From: CAYSPT01 sp964432985
GTDB taxonomy: Bacteria > Muiribacteriota > CAYSPT01
Direction: 5' to 3'
Length of the DNA: 64,000 nt
Assembly: GCA_964432985.1 (NCBI GenBank)
Contig: CAYSPT010000005.1
Coordinates: 65,438-129,437 of the forward strand
A model generated the notes under the pieces. That model ran no database searches. It was not told the DNA's origin and saw only the letters and a program-made list of their open reading frames with translations. The first letter of the stretch is position 1. Every line of letters starts with the position of its first letter. Both the position numbers and the translations under genes were made by a program. Of this stretch, positions 43,396-52,050 are shown in pieces.

Positions 43396-44192
43396 CGTCC
43401 GTCACCTGTTTTCAGGTGTGACAACTCGGTTTTCAAGCGTTTCCTGGCGGCAACGCAGGCCTGTTTGTCGGTATCACAGCAAACAAAGATCCGGCCGTGG
43501 CGGGTGCAGACCACGGCGGTGGTTCCCGAACCTGAGAAAGGATCGACCACCAGATCACCTTCATGGGTACAGGCCAGTACCACCCGTTCTACCAACCACT
43601 CGGGTTTCTGGGTTGGGTGAATTTTTTTAGGACCGGCTGTCTTTCCCCGGGGCCAGATGCATCGCATCTGCTTTCCTCCGGCTGCTTGTTTCATCAGTTC
43701 ATAGTTGAAGGTATGACGTTTCCCTTTGCGGGCCCAGATAAAATTTTCATGGTCGGCCACCAACCGGGTCCGCGACATGTTAGGGGTGGCGTCGGTTTTG
43801 TGCCAGATGACTTCGTTTACGATTGAAAACCCTATTTTCTGAAGCACTGAACCGATAATGTAGATGTTGTGATAAGTCCCGGCAACCCAGAGCGACCCCC
43901 CGGGTTTCAATACCCTGAGCGATTCCACTGCCCATGAATAGACGAAGCTTTCGTAATCACCAACGGACTTGAACCGGTCCCACTGTCCCTTGTAGGTGTT
44001 TAAATCGCTGCCGCCGGAAGCGGGAAAACCCATTTTGAAACGGCTTTTGCTCAGGTTGTAGGGTGGGTCCGCAAAGATAAGATCCACCGTGTCACCGCTG
44101 AGTTTCCTCATCAGGGAAGCCGCATCGATGACCGAGATGGTGTTCAGGCGTTTGCGGGTAGCGGTTTTGAAAATGTTTGTGGTTTTGTTCAT
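43392..44192 (-). CDS. DNA methyltransferase, DPPYN/FSGSGTT (beta-class)
   Basis: The 266-residue protein has DPPYNL at 42-47, IHPTQKPEWLV at 191-201 and FSGSGTT at 219-225, the same motif order as the overlapping downstream enzyme. DPPY favours N6-adenine methylation. It is the first gene after the 57-bp array on the minus strand. Two tandem beta-class enzymes often modify the two strands of an asymmetric site; that is inference. Confidence 0.92.
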   Translation of the reverse strand: MNKTTNIFKTATRKRLNTISVIDAASLMRKLSGDTVDLIFADPPYNLSKSRFKMGFPASGGSDLNTYKGQWDRFKSVGDYESFVYSWAVESLRVLKPGGSLWVAGTYHNIYIIGSVLQKIGFSIVNEVIWHKTDATPNMSRTRLVADHENFIWARKGKRHTFNYELMKQAAGGKQMRCIWPRGKTAGPKKIHPTQKPEWLVERVVLACTHEGDLVVDPFSGSGTTAVVCTRHGRIFVCCDTDKQACVAARKRLKTELSHLKTGDGR

Positions 44193-44225
44193 GGCACAAT
44201 CGCCAACCTAACATCAAAACAACAT

Positions 44226-44589
44226 AACGTCAACAAGTGGACCTATAAGTTGACGGTATGACCCCAACGTCAACATGTGGACCTATAAGTAGTGTGGACT
44301 TATAAGTTGACGGTATGACCCCAACGTCAACATGTGGACTTATAAGTAGTGTGGACTTATAAGTTGACGGTATGACCCCAACGTCAACATGTGGANNNNN
44401 NNNNNNNNNNNNNNNNNNNNNNNNNNNNNNNNNNNNNNNNNNNNNNNNNNNNNNNNNNNNNNNNNNNNNNNNNNNNNNNNNNNNNNNNNNNNNNNTATAA
44501 GTAGTGTGGACTTATAAGTTGACGGTATGACCCCAACGTCAACATGTGGACTTATAAGTTGATGGTATGACTCCAACGTCAACATGTGG
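44226..44589. repeat. 57-bp tandem array with nested dyads, copy number unresolved
   Basis: The unit is a 17-base part (ACTTATAAGTAGTGTGG) and a 40-base part beginning with ACTTATAAGTTGACGG. ACTTATAAGT is a perfect palindrome and GTTGACG/CGTCAAC form a 7-bp dyad around a 12-base loop. Full units lie at 44281-44337 and 44338-44394, half units at 44241-44280 and 44550-44589, with a gap in between. Because the unit (57) exceeds the 55-bp assembly overlap, the true number of copies is unknown. No gene is present; this fills most of the 483-bp divergent region. Confidence 0.92.
44396..44495. other. Assembly gap (100 N) inside the 57-bp array
   Basis: Bases 44341-44395 recur at 44496-44550. Since the flanks are themselves array units, the gap may hide further copies rather than be a simple overlap. 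Confidence 0.9.
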
Positions 44590-44594
44590 CAAAG

Positions 44595-44624
44595 TTGACG
44601 TTGGACTCCAATTGTCTCTATAAT
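44595..44624 (+). promoter_or_regulatory. Sigma-70-type promoter of the metalloprotease gene
   Basis: TTGACG at 44595-44600 and a perfect TATAAT at 44619-44624 are 18 bases apart, about 50 nt before the gene. The -35 segment TTGACGTTGG equals the start of the reverse complement of an array unit, so the promoter may derive from, or have seeded, the array. Confidence 0.7.
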
Positions 44625-44675
44625 TATAAAAAATAATGTATTAAGTATGGAGCTTTTTTAAGGAGTGAATATAGC

Positions 44676-46334
44676 GTGAATAGGTTCTTAACATCATGTG
44701 GGTGTTTGGTGGTTTTCCTGGTTCTGTTATCTTTCTCGGCAGTCTATGGGGCGGGTGTAGAGGTTACGCTGAATGAGCCTGTAAACGGAGCTGTTGTCGA
44801 CTCCTCTTCCCCCACTCTCACCTGGAAGGCCACCGGGGCCAAACTCTATGAACTGGTCATATGGAAAAGGGATGATGGAAAATTCGTATATCACACCTAT
44901 GTGGTGTCACGGTTCTACACCGTTCCGGAAGGCGTTCTGGAGGATAATACTACTTATGTGTGGAGCATCAAGGGCCGGATCAACGTGACCGGACCGGCCA
45001 TCACCGAAAGCGCACGGTGGGAGTTTTCCGTAAAAGGAAAACCCGTAGTAAAAGCAGCGGCCGAATTCGTAAAGACCGGGAACACGCTGGTGATACCGGT
45101 GGTATTTTCTGACAAGACATTTGAATCTCTGGATGCCTGGCAGGGCGTTCAGGACTTTTTCAATCCCTGGGACACCAACTACGGCAAACTCAGGACGGTC
45201 ATCAAGCGCAAGATGGAAGGGCTCCAGGAGTATTATGACGTAGTGGCCAGGGGATCACCCGACGCCCTCCAGACGTCTTTTGATATCTCACCGGTAGTCA
45301 AGCTCAAGCACTCTCGCAAGCATTATGGAGATGACAAGCTGAAGAAGGGTAAGTATTTCTGGCACGCCTTCAGCAAGGAGAACTGGCGAATCGACTGCGG
45401 TGATTTTCCCGATGACCACGATGGTTTCGCCAAACTCATGCAGGAAACCCTCAAAGCGCTGTTCAAGCGCAATATACCCGTGACCGATTACTACCACCTG
45501 ATGTACCTGGTTCCCGGATCCGGCGGCAACACCCCGGGCAGCAACCAGATCTGGCCCGCAACCTACGGACCCAGCCCGGGAAGTATCAGGTACCGCGAAC
45601 TTGATGACGAGGTTACCGGCTACCGCTGCGGAATCGTCATGGGGCTGAAGAAAAATACGGGCACCTACTGCCACGAGTTCGGACACGAGTTCGGTCTACC
45701 CGATCTGTATCCGTATCCCAAATCACATCCCAAGCGTAAGCTGAAATCTTCCTGCCTGATGTCCGCGGGCAACCATAAGGGGGAGTACGGCACGGGGTTG
45801 TCGACACTCAGTCAACGAAAGACCTTCACCAGCCGCGGTCCCGAGTACAAGAAAGACGACTGGGTGGAGGACCGTTTCGAGGTAATGTCCGCCAGTGGAA
45901 CCCGGTACATCTATCCCCGGGACAGCAAGGGAGACCTGGTGGGAATCGCTGTCCCCACCGGCCGGGACGACTACAAGTACTATGTAGTGGAGTGCTTCGA
46001 CCGGAAGAAACTCGATAAGGATATCCCAGCCCTGGCGACACCCGGGCAGGCCCTGTCTTCTCTGAATCCGTTCGATTCGCCGGGAGTGTTTAAATGCAAG
46101 GCGGGTGTCATCGTCTACAAGGTAGACACTCTGGATGTTCGCAAGATCAAGAAGGCCAAACTCGTCGGTGTCACCGGGGCCACACAGAAATCGTGGATTA
46201 GCCGTATCCCGCTGGTCAACAAGATCTTCATGGACGGGGGCAAGATCAAAAGCGGCCGCGCCACCATCGAAATCAAAGAAGTAAAAAAGAGTGGAAAACG
46301 ATACCGGGCACGTGTTAAAGTGACTCTGAAATGA
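44676..46334 (+). CDS. Secreted M6-type zinc metalloprotease
   Basis: The 552-residue protein has a signal peptide (FLTSCGCLVVFLVLLSFSAVYG), a fibronectin-like N-terminal domain (VTLNEPVNGAVVDSSSPTLTWKA) and a catalytic domain with HEFGHEFGLPDLY, whose HExxH (residues 333-337) is followed by GLPDLY as in immune-inhibitor-A M6 peptidases. A CLMSAGNH segment may be the Met-turn. AAGGAG precedes the GTG start. Its TGA overlaps the next gene by 4 bases, and a strong promoter lies upstream. Confidence 0.85.
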   Translation: MNRFLTSCGCLVVFLVLLSFSAVYGAGVEVTLNEPVNGAVVDSSSPTLTWKATGAKLYELVIWKRDDGKFVYHTYVVSRFYTVPEGVLEDNTTYVWSIKGRINVTGPAITESARWEFSVKGKPVVKAAAEFVKTGNTLVIPVVFSDKTFESLDAWQGVQDFFNPWDTNYGKLRTVIKRKMEGLQEYYDVVARGSPDALQTSFDISPVVKLKHSRKHYGDDKLKKGKYFWHAFSKENWRIDCGDFPDDHDGFAKLMQETLKALFKRNIPVTDYYHLMYLVPGSGGNTPGSNQIWPATYGPSPGSIRYRELDDEVTGYRCGIVMGLKKNTGTYCHEFGHEFGLPDLYPYPKSHPKRKLKSSCLMSAGNHKGEYGTGLSTLSQRKTFTSRGPEYKKDDWVEDRFEVMSASGTRYIYPRDSKGDLVGIAVPTGRDDYKYYVVECFDRKKLDKDIPALATPGQALSSLNPFDSPGVFKCKAGVIVYKVDTLDVRKIKKAKLVGVTGATQKSWISRIPLVNKIFMDGGKIKSGRATIEIKEVKKSGKRYRARVKVTLK

Positions 46335-47227
46335 TACACACTAAATCTGCTTTGATCCTGCTTCTACTATGTTTTGTCGGTGCCATGTGCTGCCCGCCGG
46401 CCGTGTTCTGTCAGTCACCGGAAGATGAGGCCGACGGCGACGTTGATGAAGAGATCATCCTTTTCGATCCGGCGCAGGTATCGCCTGACCTGCTCGAACC
46501 GGTGAGTCCGGAGGAACTCGAGGAACTCAAGGCTGAATGGAACAAGGAATCCCATCTTTACCACCAGCCGCCGCTGGACCCGGCCCAGGCCACCACCGGA
46601 AAAAGCGTACTGCGAAATTCATTGCTGGAGCGCTCAAGGGGAAAACCAGTAACTCAACTTCTTGCTGTTTTCCACTGGGGAGACGATGAAGAAGGGCGTG
46701 CTGTTGAACCAGACAAACCGGTACCAACGACCGGTAGACAGACGGGAAAAGTCACCGTCGCGGCAGGCAGACTCCGAGTCGAGCTGGGAACGCTGTTATA
46801 TATACGAACGGGAAGGAAAGCGTACTTCTATGACCGGCAGCACAAGCATGGAAGCACTGTTTCCGGTCCCCGTTCACGCGCCGCAGCCAGCCGTATCGAG
46901 GAATATTTCAGATTTATCGTGCACCTGGTGGATGAGCAAACCGGTTTTGATGATATATACAGCGACTTCGTTTCCAGCCGATATGTAATAAAATCTCTTC
47001 CCCCTGATGAATCACCGGTGTACGGTGTGTTCAAGGTGCGCCACCCTGCCAAACGCCTGGAAAGCCTGGAAGTGCTGAGACGGGACACCAAAGAGCGTGT
47101 CGTCCTGCTCCGTTTTCTTTCGTGGAATGTGAATCCGTCACTTCCGAAGGGGCTGTTTCGTGTCCCGCGGAAATATCTGGACTGGGATGATATTCCGGTG
47201 ACCGTACTACCGGTATTCCTGAGGTAA
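46331..47227 (+). CDS. Secreted protein of unknown function, possibly LolA-like fold
   Basis: The 298-residue protein has a signal peptide (ALILLLLCFVGAMCCPPAVFC), an acidic linker and a beta-rich domain (VTQLLAVFHWGDDEEGR..., FKVRHPAKRLESLEVLRRDTKERVVLLRFLSWNVNPSLPKGLFRVP). The ending pattern of alternating strands and an NPSLPKGLFRVP turn resembles LolA-type lipid or lipoprotein carriers, but this is only a pattern impression. ATGA overlap ties it to the metalloprotease. Confidence 0.6.
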   Translation: MIHTKSALILLLLCFVGAMCCPPAVFCQSPEDEADGDVDEEIILFDPAQVSPDLLEPVSPEELEELKAEWNKESHLYHQPPLDPAQATTGKSVLRNSLLERSRGKPVTQLLAVFHWGDDEEGRAVEPDKPVPTTGRQTGKVTVAAGRLRVELGTLLYIRTGRKAYFYDRQHKHGSTVSGPRSRAAASRIEEYFRFIVHLVDEQTGFDDIYSDFVSSRYVIKSLPPDESPVYGVFKVRHPAKRLESLEVLRRDTKERVVLLRFLSWNVNPSLPKGLFRVPRKYLDWDDIPVTVLPVFLR

Positions 47228-47232
47228 CTAAC

Positions 47233-48942
47233 ATGTCGCTTCCCGAATTGGTGTGCTGGGTCCACGATCTCGAAAGCTGTAACATTGCCTGGAAATCCGG
47301 TGCTGACGCGGTAGGCCTGGTGGTCCCGTTTACCCGCCGCGGCCGTGCCGGATTCGAATTACGTGAGGTTTTGTCTCTCGCAGATGAATTTTCCAGCGCG
47401 GGGGCCAGGTTTTATATAATGTTTTCGGGAACCGTCCCCCAGGATGACCTAACTCGCTGTGGAAAAATGATACTGGATGCCGCCTGTTCGGGGACCAGTG
47501 GTATTGCTCTGAACGATCAAGGCCTGTCTCTGATCGTTCGGAAATCATTTCCTGAATTGCCTCTGTTTCTCAACTTCACAACTCCTATTTCCACCGCGGG
47601 GACAGCCGCCATGGCCGGAGATTTGGGATATTCCCGGGTCATCGTGTCACCATACTCCTCCCGGGACAGTGTCAGGTCCATCATAGAGTCAGGAAAAACC
47701 GAAATCGAATATTGCCTTTCCTGGCAGGGAGTACCCCCTAAAATTGTTCATCCCGACTGGCCGTTTGAGGCACAGGCATTAGATCTTTCGTTCAGTGGGT
47801 TCATTCCGCTCAGAGAAGCCGGACTGGCCGCCGTGTCTATTATTGCCAGGCCGGATGCAAGCGGGTGTACCGCCGGGTCGGTGCAGGCGGCCAGGCTCTT
47901 GCTGGATGAGGGGGCAGCGGCACTGGAAGAAGCGGTGAGAATATTCCATCGGTCGCGTATGGAAGGAGCAGATTGCGAAACCGGGCATGATGGGTGCGAT
48001 AGTGTGGGACTGTCAGGTCATTCGGACCAGGTGAAAGTCATCAGCGGGGCAGAAAAAACGAAGCGCGAAGAATTTCTCTTCGGCCTGGTTCACCGGTTCA
48101 GAAAAAAAACCGCCCGACCCTACGCCGCCAAATCGGCTGAAAAAATAACCCTGCGTGCTTCTCTAAGCACCATTGAAAACTACATGGATTGGATGCAGCC
48201 TGACAATCTGGTAGTTGATCTCGACCAGGAAAGCTATTCCTTTCTCAAGACAAGCCGTGTGCAAGGTCTGGATAAAAACAGTGTAGTTCTCGCTTTTCCG
48301 GAAACAACCACACCGGGGGAGATGCATAATCTTTTCGGCTTGATTGATGAACTAAAGTGGCGCGGTTACCGGCGATGGATGATTGATTCGCTCGATCAGC
48401 TGTGTCTTATGCAAGCAATTTCTCCGCAAGAAATCTGGATCGGATGGAACATGGATGTTAGAAACGCAGCAGCACTCTCGGTCTTCGGGCAAAGAGGTGT
48501 TACCAGCGTTGTTCTGCCCCTGACTCTTGACAGACGAGAAGTTGAGACCGCTGTGGAATGGACCGCTCCCTGCGAACCTATTTTGTGTATTCATGCCCGG
48601 CCGGTTCTTCCGGGAAAAGCGCTTCCGAATGTCCCGGTTGAGGGTGAAGAAGCACAGTTCACCGTTTTGCAGACCAAAAACGGGATTTCAATGCTTGTTC
48701 CCCGGCGCCCCTACTCGCTCACGCCTTATCTCCATTCCCTTCGCCGCGCAGGAATTTCGCATTTTCTCATGGACATGCGTTTCGAGGAAATGTTCAAGAG
48801 AGACCCGCATGGTGTCATCAGGGCATTCCAGCATGCTTCGACAGAACCGGGAGGCACTTCACTGGCCTACCAGGGGCAACGGGAAAAGCGTCCGGGAAGT
48901 AAAACAGACCCAACCCGCAAACCCTGGAAAAACCGCCGTTAG
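47233..48942 (+). CDS. Divergent U32 peptidase-like protein
   Basis: The 569-residue protein has two similar TIM-barrel-like halves. The first half resembles peptidase U32: WVHDLESCNIAWKSGADAVGLVV, EVLSLADEFSSAGARFYIMFSG, LFLNFTTPISTAGTAAMAGDLGYSRVIVSPYSS and EIEYCLSWQG in the place of the usual E-x-F-x-x-G signature. The typical C-terminal Cys ligands for an Fe-S cluster are not obvious. U32 relatives modify rRNA or tRNA (RlhA, TrhP) or act in ubiquinone synthesis; function here is unknown. It starts 5 bp after the previous gene. Confidence 0.6.
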   Translation: MSLPELVCWVHDLESCNIAWKSGADAVGLVVPFTRRGRAGFELREVLSLADEFSSAGARFYIMFSGTVPQDDLTRCGKMILDAACSGTSGIALNDQGLSLIVRKSFPELPLFLNFTTPISTAGTAAMAGDLGYSRVIVSPYSSRDSVRSIIESGKTEIEYCLSWQGVPPKIVHPDWPFEAQALDLSFSGFIPLREAGLAAVSIIARPDASGCTAGSVQAARLLLDEGAAALEEAVRIFHRSRMEGADCETGHDGCDSVGLSGHSDQVKVISGAEKTKREEFLFGLVHRFRKKTARPYAAKSAEKITLRASLSTIENYMDWMQPDNLVVDLDQESYSFLKTSRVQGLDKNSVVLAFPETTTPGEMHNLFGLIDELKWRGYRRWMIDSLDQLCLMQAISPQEIWIGWNMDVRNAAALSVFGQRGVTSVVLPLTLDRREVETAVEWTAPCEPILCIHARPVLPGKALPNVPVEGEEAQFTVLQTKNGISMLVPRRPYSLTPYLHSLRRAGISHFLMDMRFEEMFKRDPHGVIRAFQHASTEPGGTSLAYQGQREKRPGSKTDPTRKPWKNRR

Positions 48943-48958
48943 TGATTTGCGCCCACGT

Positions 48959-49447
48959 TTATACAAAGTACCCCCAACGCCCGACTTTGCACTTGCAATG
49001 ATATTCTATTTCTATCTTCTGCTTCTTGCAGTAGACGTAGTTGAGGTGCATAGGGCCGCCGTCCGGGCGAATCTTGCTCGCGTAAATACAATTCTTGCAA
49101 ATTTCAGCCTGGAGCGCATCGTCGTGGTCAGCTGGGCGCAGTACTTCGGAAAGAATCGTTTCATGGTATGATTCGTCCAGGACATCGCTGATGTCCTTGA
49201 TCTGGTCGGGGTAGACCGACGGCGGTGATTTGAGCTTTGACCGGAAAAACTCGACATCGGGGTAGTGTCCGGTCAGAAATCTCAGCATCCATACGGCTCC
49301 GAGGTCCCAGGCGTACCGTTCCTTGGCAGTTGCGATTCCATGGGCGTCCCTTTCTTCAGCCATGTGATAGACGAGTTTAAAAAAAACACTGCGTACAGTT
49401 TCCTTGTCGGGAAGACCGTTGTCTTTTTCGTCCTCATCAAAAAACAT
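48959..49447 (-). CDS. Cys-rich protein of unknown function
   Basis: The 162-residue protein has an acidic N-terminus, a helical middle (FFKLVYHMAEERDAHGIATAKERYAWDLGAVWMLRFL) and a C-terminal cluster with CKNC, C and CKC that could bind zinc or Fe-S. No signal peptide. GAGGTG lies ahead of the ATG. It is convergent with the U32-like gene. I do not recognise the family. Confidence 0.65.
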   Translation of the reverse strand: MFFDEDEKDNGLPDKETVRSVFFKLVYHMAEERDAHGIATAKERYAWDLGAVWMLRFLTGHYPDVEFFRSKLKSPPSVYPDQIKDISDVLDESYHETILSEVLRPADHDDALQAEICKNCIYASKIRPDGGPMHLNYVYCKKQKIEIEYHCKCKVGRWGYFV

Positions 49448-49566
49448 GCACAGTTCACCTCGAACGTAAAATCTGTTGGTTACGGAAAAGCTTCTGTCCG
49501 TGCGGAATAAATTATAACAGCCACTTGCGGCAATGACAAATCAGAAAACAGTTTTCGGATTAATTA

Positions 49567-51342
49567 TTACTGCGGGTAGGTCATCTCGATAATCGAAAGA
49601 CTATGGCCGGGAATCAACAGGGGCATGGGTGGTTCGGATGGAAGTTCCAGGAGAATTTTTTCCGGTATGATCGGCCGTTCCCACGGCCACTGCATTGCTT
49701 CGTTGCGGCTGATCTCCGCCCAGCCGGAGCGGGCGTATGAATCGGCGGAGAAGGTAAGTTGAACACCGTCCGCAACCTCTTTACCCGGATTGAACGCCGC
49801 CACAGCCGGAATGCTGCTGCGGTTAAACAAGACCAGAATCATCCTGTCAGTAGCGGAAAACGCAGCCGCCTGCAACGCCGGAATCCCGTAGCCGCCTGGA
49901 ATATCCAGAAACAGCCGGGGGCCTCCTTCAACCCGGATAGGGTGCATATTGTCCGATAACCGGGCGATGTGGGCAAGTTGCGCAAACATCTGTCCGGCCG
50001 GGGTAACAAACAGTGAAGCTTCCTTGACCGGTACCAGCACTGTCGAGTCCTTCCGCTCCGTTCCGGGGACGTGAGTCATGGCAAAACCGTCGTCTCCGGT
50101 CAGGGAACGGTAAAACAGGACCTTAATAATGTCCTGGTGACGGATTGCCGAAAGAATATATCCTACTACGTGCAGACCGTGCAAGGGGGAATTTATCAGG
50201 TGGGCGAGGTAGGCGTCCGCCACCGGGTGTTTGATTCGTTCGCGGTCGTGCAGCCATTGAAAGGGCAGGTTATATTCCGTCACCCAGATAGGGAGATTAT
50301 CGTAATCAAACCTGCTTCGCTTGGCCCAGGTCGTCATGGCAATGTCAGGATAGGCGAGTATCAGGTCATCCCACTGGTCTCGAGGGATATTGTGAAACAG
50401 GTGCGGGTTGCATCCGTCGCAGCGCACACTCCAGGCATCGTACAGTTCGCGGTACCGGTACAGAACATTGTTCCACTCCTCCTCCCGGACATCGAATACT
50501 GGTTTACGGGGCATGTAACGCGGCTCTTCCGGTGGAGGAAGCAGTTGTTTTCCGTCGGCGCACAGGGCAATCTTTGCTTTTCCATAGCGCTCGCGTATCC
50601 TTCGGATAGCGGGATACACCCTGTTTACATAATCACGGGCAGACGGAAGCTCCCGTCTGAAAACGTCTTTCTCTATGGCGTTTCCCATTTCGGCGAACGC
50701 AATAGAAACCTGGTTGGTGGAGAAATTTTCAACTGTTTGCACCAGTTCCCTGCTCGAGTTAGTAATCGGATTGAACACCCACATGGGTTTGACTTTCATA
50801 TCGTGTTGCGCGGCCAGCAGGCCGGTCATGAATTCGAAAGATTTGAACGAACGCTTTCCCCGGGGGGATCGCTCCAGGTTCTGCGACATGCTGCGGTACC
50901 GCTGTGACCAGACAGGATAGAGAAATCCAAGTATCCTTTCCTGTGAAACAAACCGCCCGGAACTCATGTCGAAGTAACTGCTGACCTCTCCCCCCGGAAA
51001 TCTCAGCGCTCCTACCTGCATCAACTCCAGGGCCTGGACGAGGTCCGGGTCATCAGGTCTCATCCCCCGCTTCGCCCAGGTATTGCTCACACCGAACAGC
51101 ATGTGATTTATGGGAACTGGCGGCTGAAGTTCCAGCGTGGCGACAAACTGAAGATACCCGGGGGTTATCGGTTCTTTTTCGGAGTCCGCTGCAGCATACG
51201 TGGCAGCGATGTCCACTGCCGTATAGGCGGCCGTCACCAGCAGAATGACCGCCAGACACATGACGAAATTCCCCCGCTGGAGGAAAAGAGAAGTGTGGGC
51301 TCTGTCGCTTCGTCTGTTTTTTTCAGCCGCGGCCTCGATCAT
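49567..51342 (-). CDS. Membrane-anchored glycoside-hydrolase-like protein (GH51/GH79 clan style)
   Basis: The 591-residue protein has an N-terminal membrane anchor (FVMCLAVILLVTAAYTAVDIAATYAA) and a TIM-barrel pattern like arabinofuranosidases: GALRFPGGEVSSYFDM at 111-126, AFAEMGNAIE at 215-224 and WVTEYNLPF at 353-361 with Glu356 as candidate nucleophile. The usual acid/base Glu in the xEIGNE-like position is Ala222 here, so activity is doubtful unless Glu224 substitutes. The C-terminal 150 residues look like a beta-sandwich. It is a single gene, convergent with none and divergent from the next operon. Confidence 0.6.
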   Translation of the reverse strand: MIEAAAEKNRRSDRAHTSLFLQRGNFVMCLAVILLVTAAYTAVDIAATYAAADSEKEPITPGYLQFVATLELQPPVPINHMLFGVSNTWAKRGMRPDDPDLVQALELMQVGALRFPGGEVSSYFDMSSGRFVSQERILGFLYPVWSQRYRSMSQNLERSPRGKRSFKSFEFMTGLLAAQHDMKVKPMWVFNPITNSSRELVQTVENFSTNQVSIAFAEMGNAIEKDVFRRELPSARDYVNRVYPAIRRIRERYGKAKIALCADGKQLLPPPEEPRYMPRKPVFDVREEEWNNVLYRYRELYDAWSVRCDGCNPHLFHNIPRDQWDDLILAYPDIAMTTWAKRSRFDYDNLPIWVTEYNLPFQWLHDRERIKHPVADAYLAHLINSPLHGLHVVGYILSAIRHQDIIKVLFYRSLTGDDGFAMTHVPGTERKDSTVLVPVKEASLFVTPAGQMFAQLAHIARLSDNMHPIRVEGGPRLFLDIPGGYGIPALQAAAFSATDRMILVLFNRSSIPAVAAFNPGKEVADGVQLTFSADSYARSGWAEISRNEAMQWPWERPIIPEKILLELPSEPPMPLLIPGHSLSIIEMTYPQ

Positions 51343-51567
51343 CCAGGTATTCCTTTCTCTGGCAATTATACTACGTAAAAGGGGTGGGGCTGATTTATTC
51401 TGTTATGGATGATTTTTTTTCTAAGCTAAATCATAATGAGATAATAATTTCCCGGCCTTTCCATGAAGAAATATTTAAATCAAAATATGGTTAAATCCGT
51501 GTATGGTTGACGGAAAAAGCCTGTACGTATAGACTTGAACCTGGCAGAAGGGAAGGAGCTGAAAAAT
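51343..51567. other. Divergent intergenic region, AT-rich
   Basis: This 225-bp region separates the glycosidase-like gene from the 10-kb plus-strand operon. TTGACG at 51507-51512 with TATAGA at 51528-51533 (15-base spacer) is a weak promoter candidate; no gene is seen. Confidence 0.4.
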
Positions 51568-52029
51568 ATGAAATTGTATCGATCAAGAATGGTACGGGCG
51601 GCGGTAGCAGTGCTCGGTGTACTCTTGTTGTTATGCAGTCTAAGGCCTGGGGAGGCCCTGAAATTGAAAGACATTCTCAAGGACGCGGGCAAGTATATCG
51701 TTGCCAAGGAACTGGTAAAAGAAATGGCCGGTCCTCTAAACAGCTTTATCAACACGCTCCTTCTCAACCATGGAGTGGAGAACAAGGAGGTGACCAAGGT
51801 TGTGCCGCTGCTGACACTGGGAGAAAAAACACAGATAGGCTTGGCCCAGGTTCAGGGTCCCCAGGAGTTGATAGATACGGTTAGATCAGTGTTCCAAATC
51901 CAGGCACGCTTTGGGGGGCACGAACGGTACACGATCCGGGCGTACATTCCTTCCACCAGTTCGAATCCTTTCAAGTTGGACCGGGTGCATGGTATAGGAG
52001 TAACGGCGCTTATACAGGGCCGGTTGTAG
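51568..52029 (+). CDS. Small secreted protein, first gene of the ABC/S55 operon
   Basis: The 153-residue product has a signal peptide (MVRAAVAVLGVLLLLCSLRPGEA) and a compact alpha/beta domain (LKDILKDAGKYIVAKELVKEMAGPLNSFINTLLLNHGVENKEVTKVVPLLTLGEK). AAGGAG lies 8 bases before the ATG at 51568. It precedes the ATPase gene by 21 bp. No family recognised. Confidence 0.7.
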   Translation: MKLYRSRMVRAAVAVLGVLLLLCSLRPGEALKLKDILKDAGKYIVAKELVKEMAGPLNSFINTLLLNHGVENKEVTKVVPLLTLGEKTQIGLAQVQGPQELIDTVRSVFQIQARFGGHERYTIRAYIPSTSSNPFKLDRVHGIGVTALIQGRL

Positions 52030-52050
52030 AGCATAGATAGGCAATCGGAT

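Noticed and set aside
39228..44192. Complete restriction-modification system
   Set aside because: The only nearby nuclease is a secreted endonuclease I with a signal peptide, separated by a glycosyltransferase gene; it cannot act as a cytoplasmic restriction enzyme.
44226..44589. Repeat array resembling a CRISPR locus
   Set aside because: Units are contiguous with no unique spacers, and no cas genes are present.
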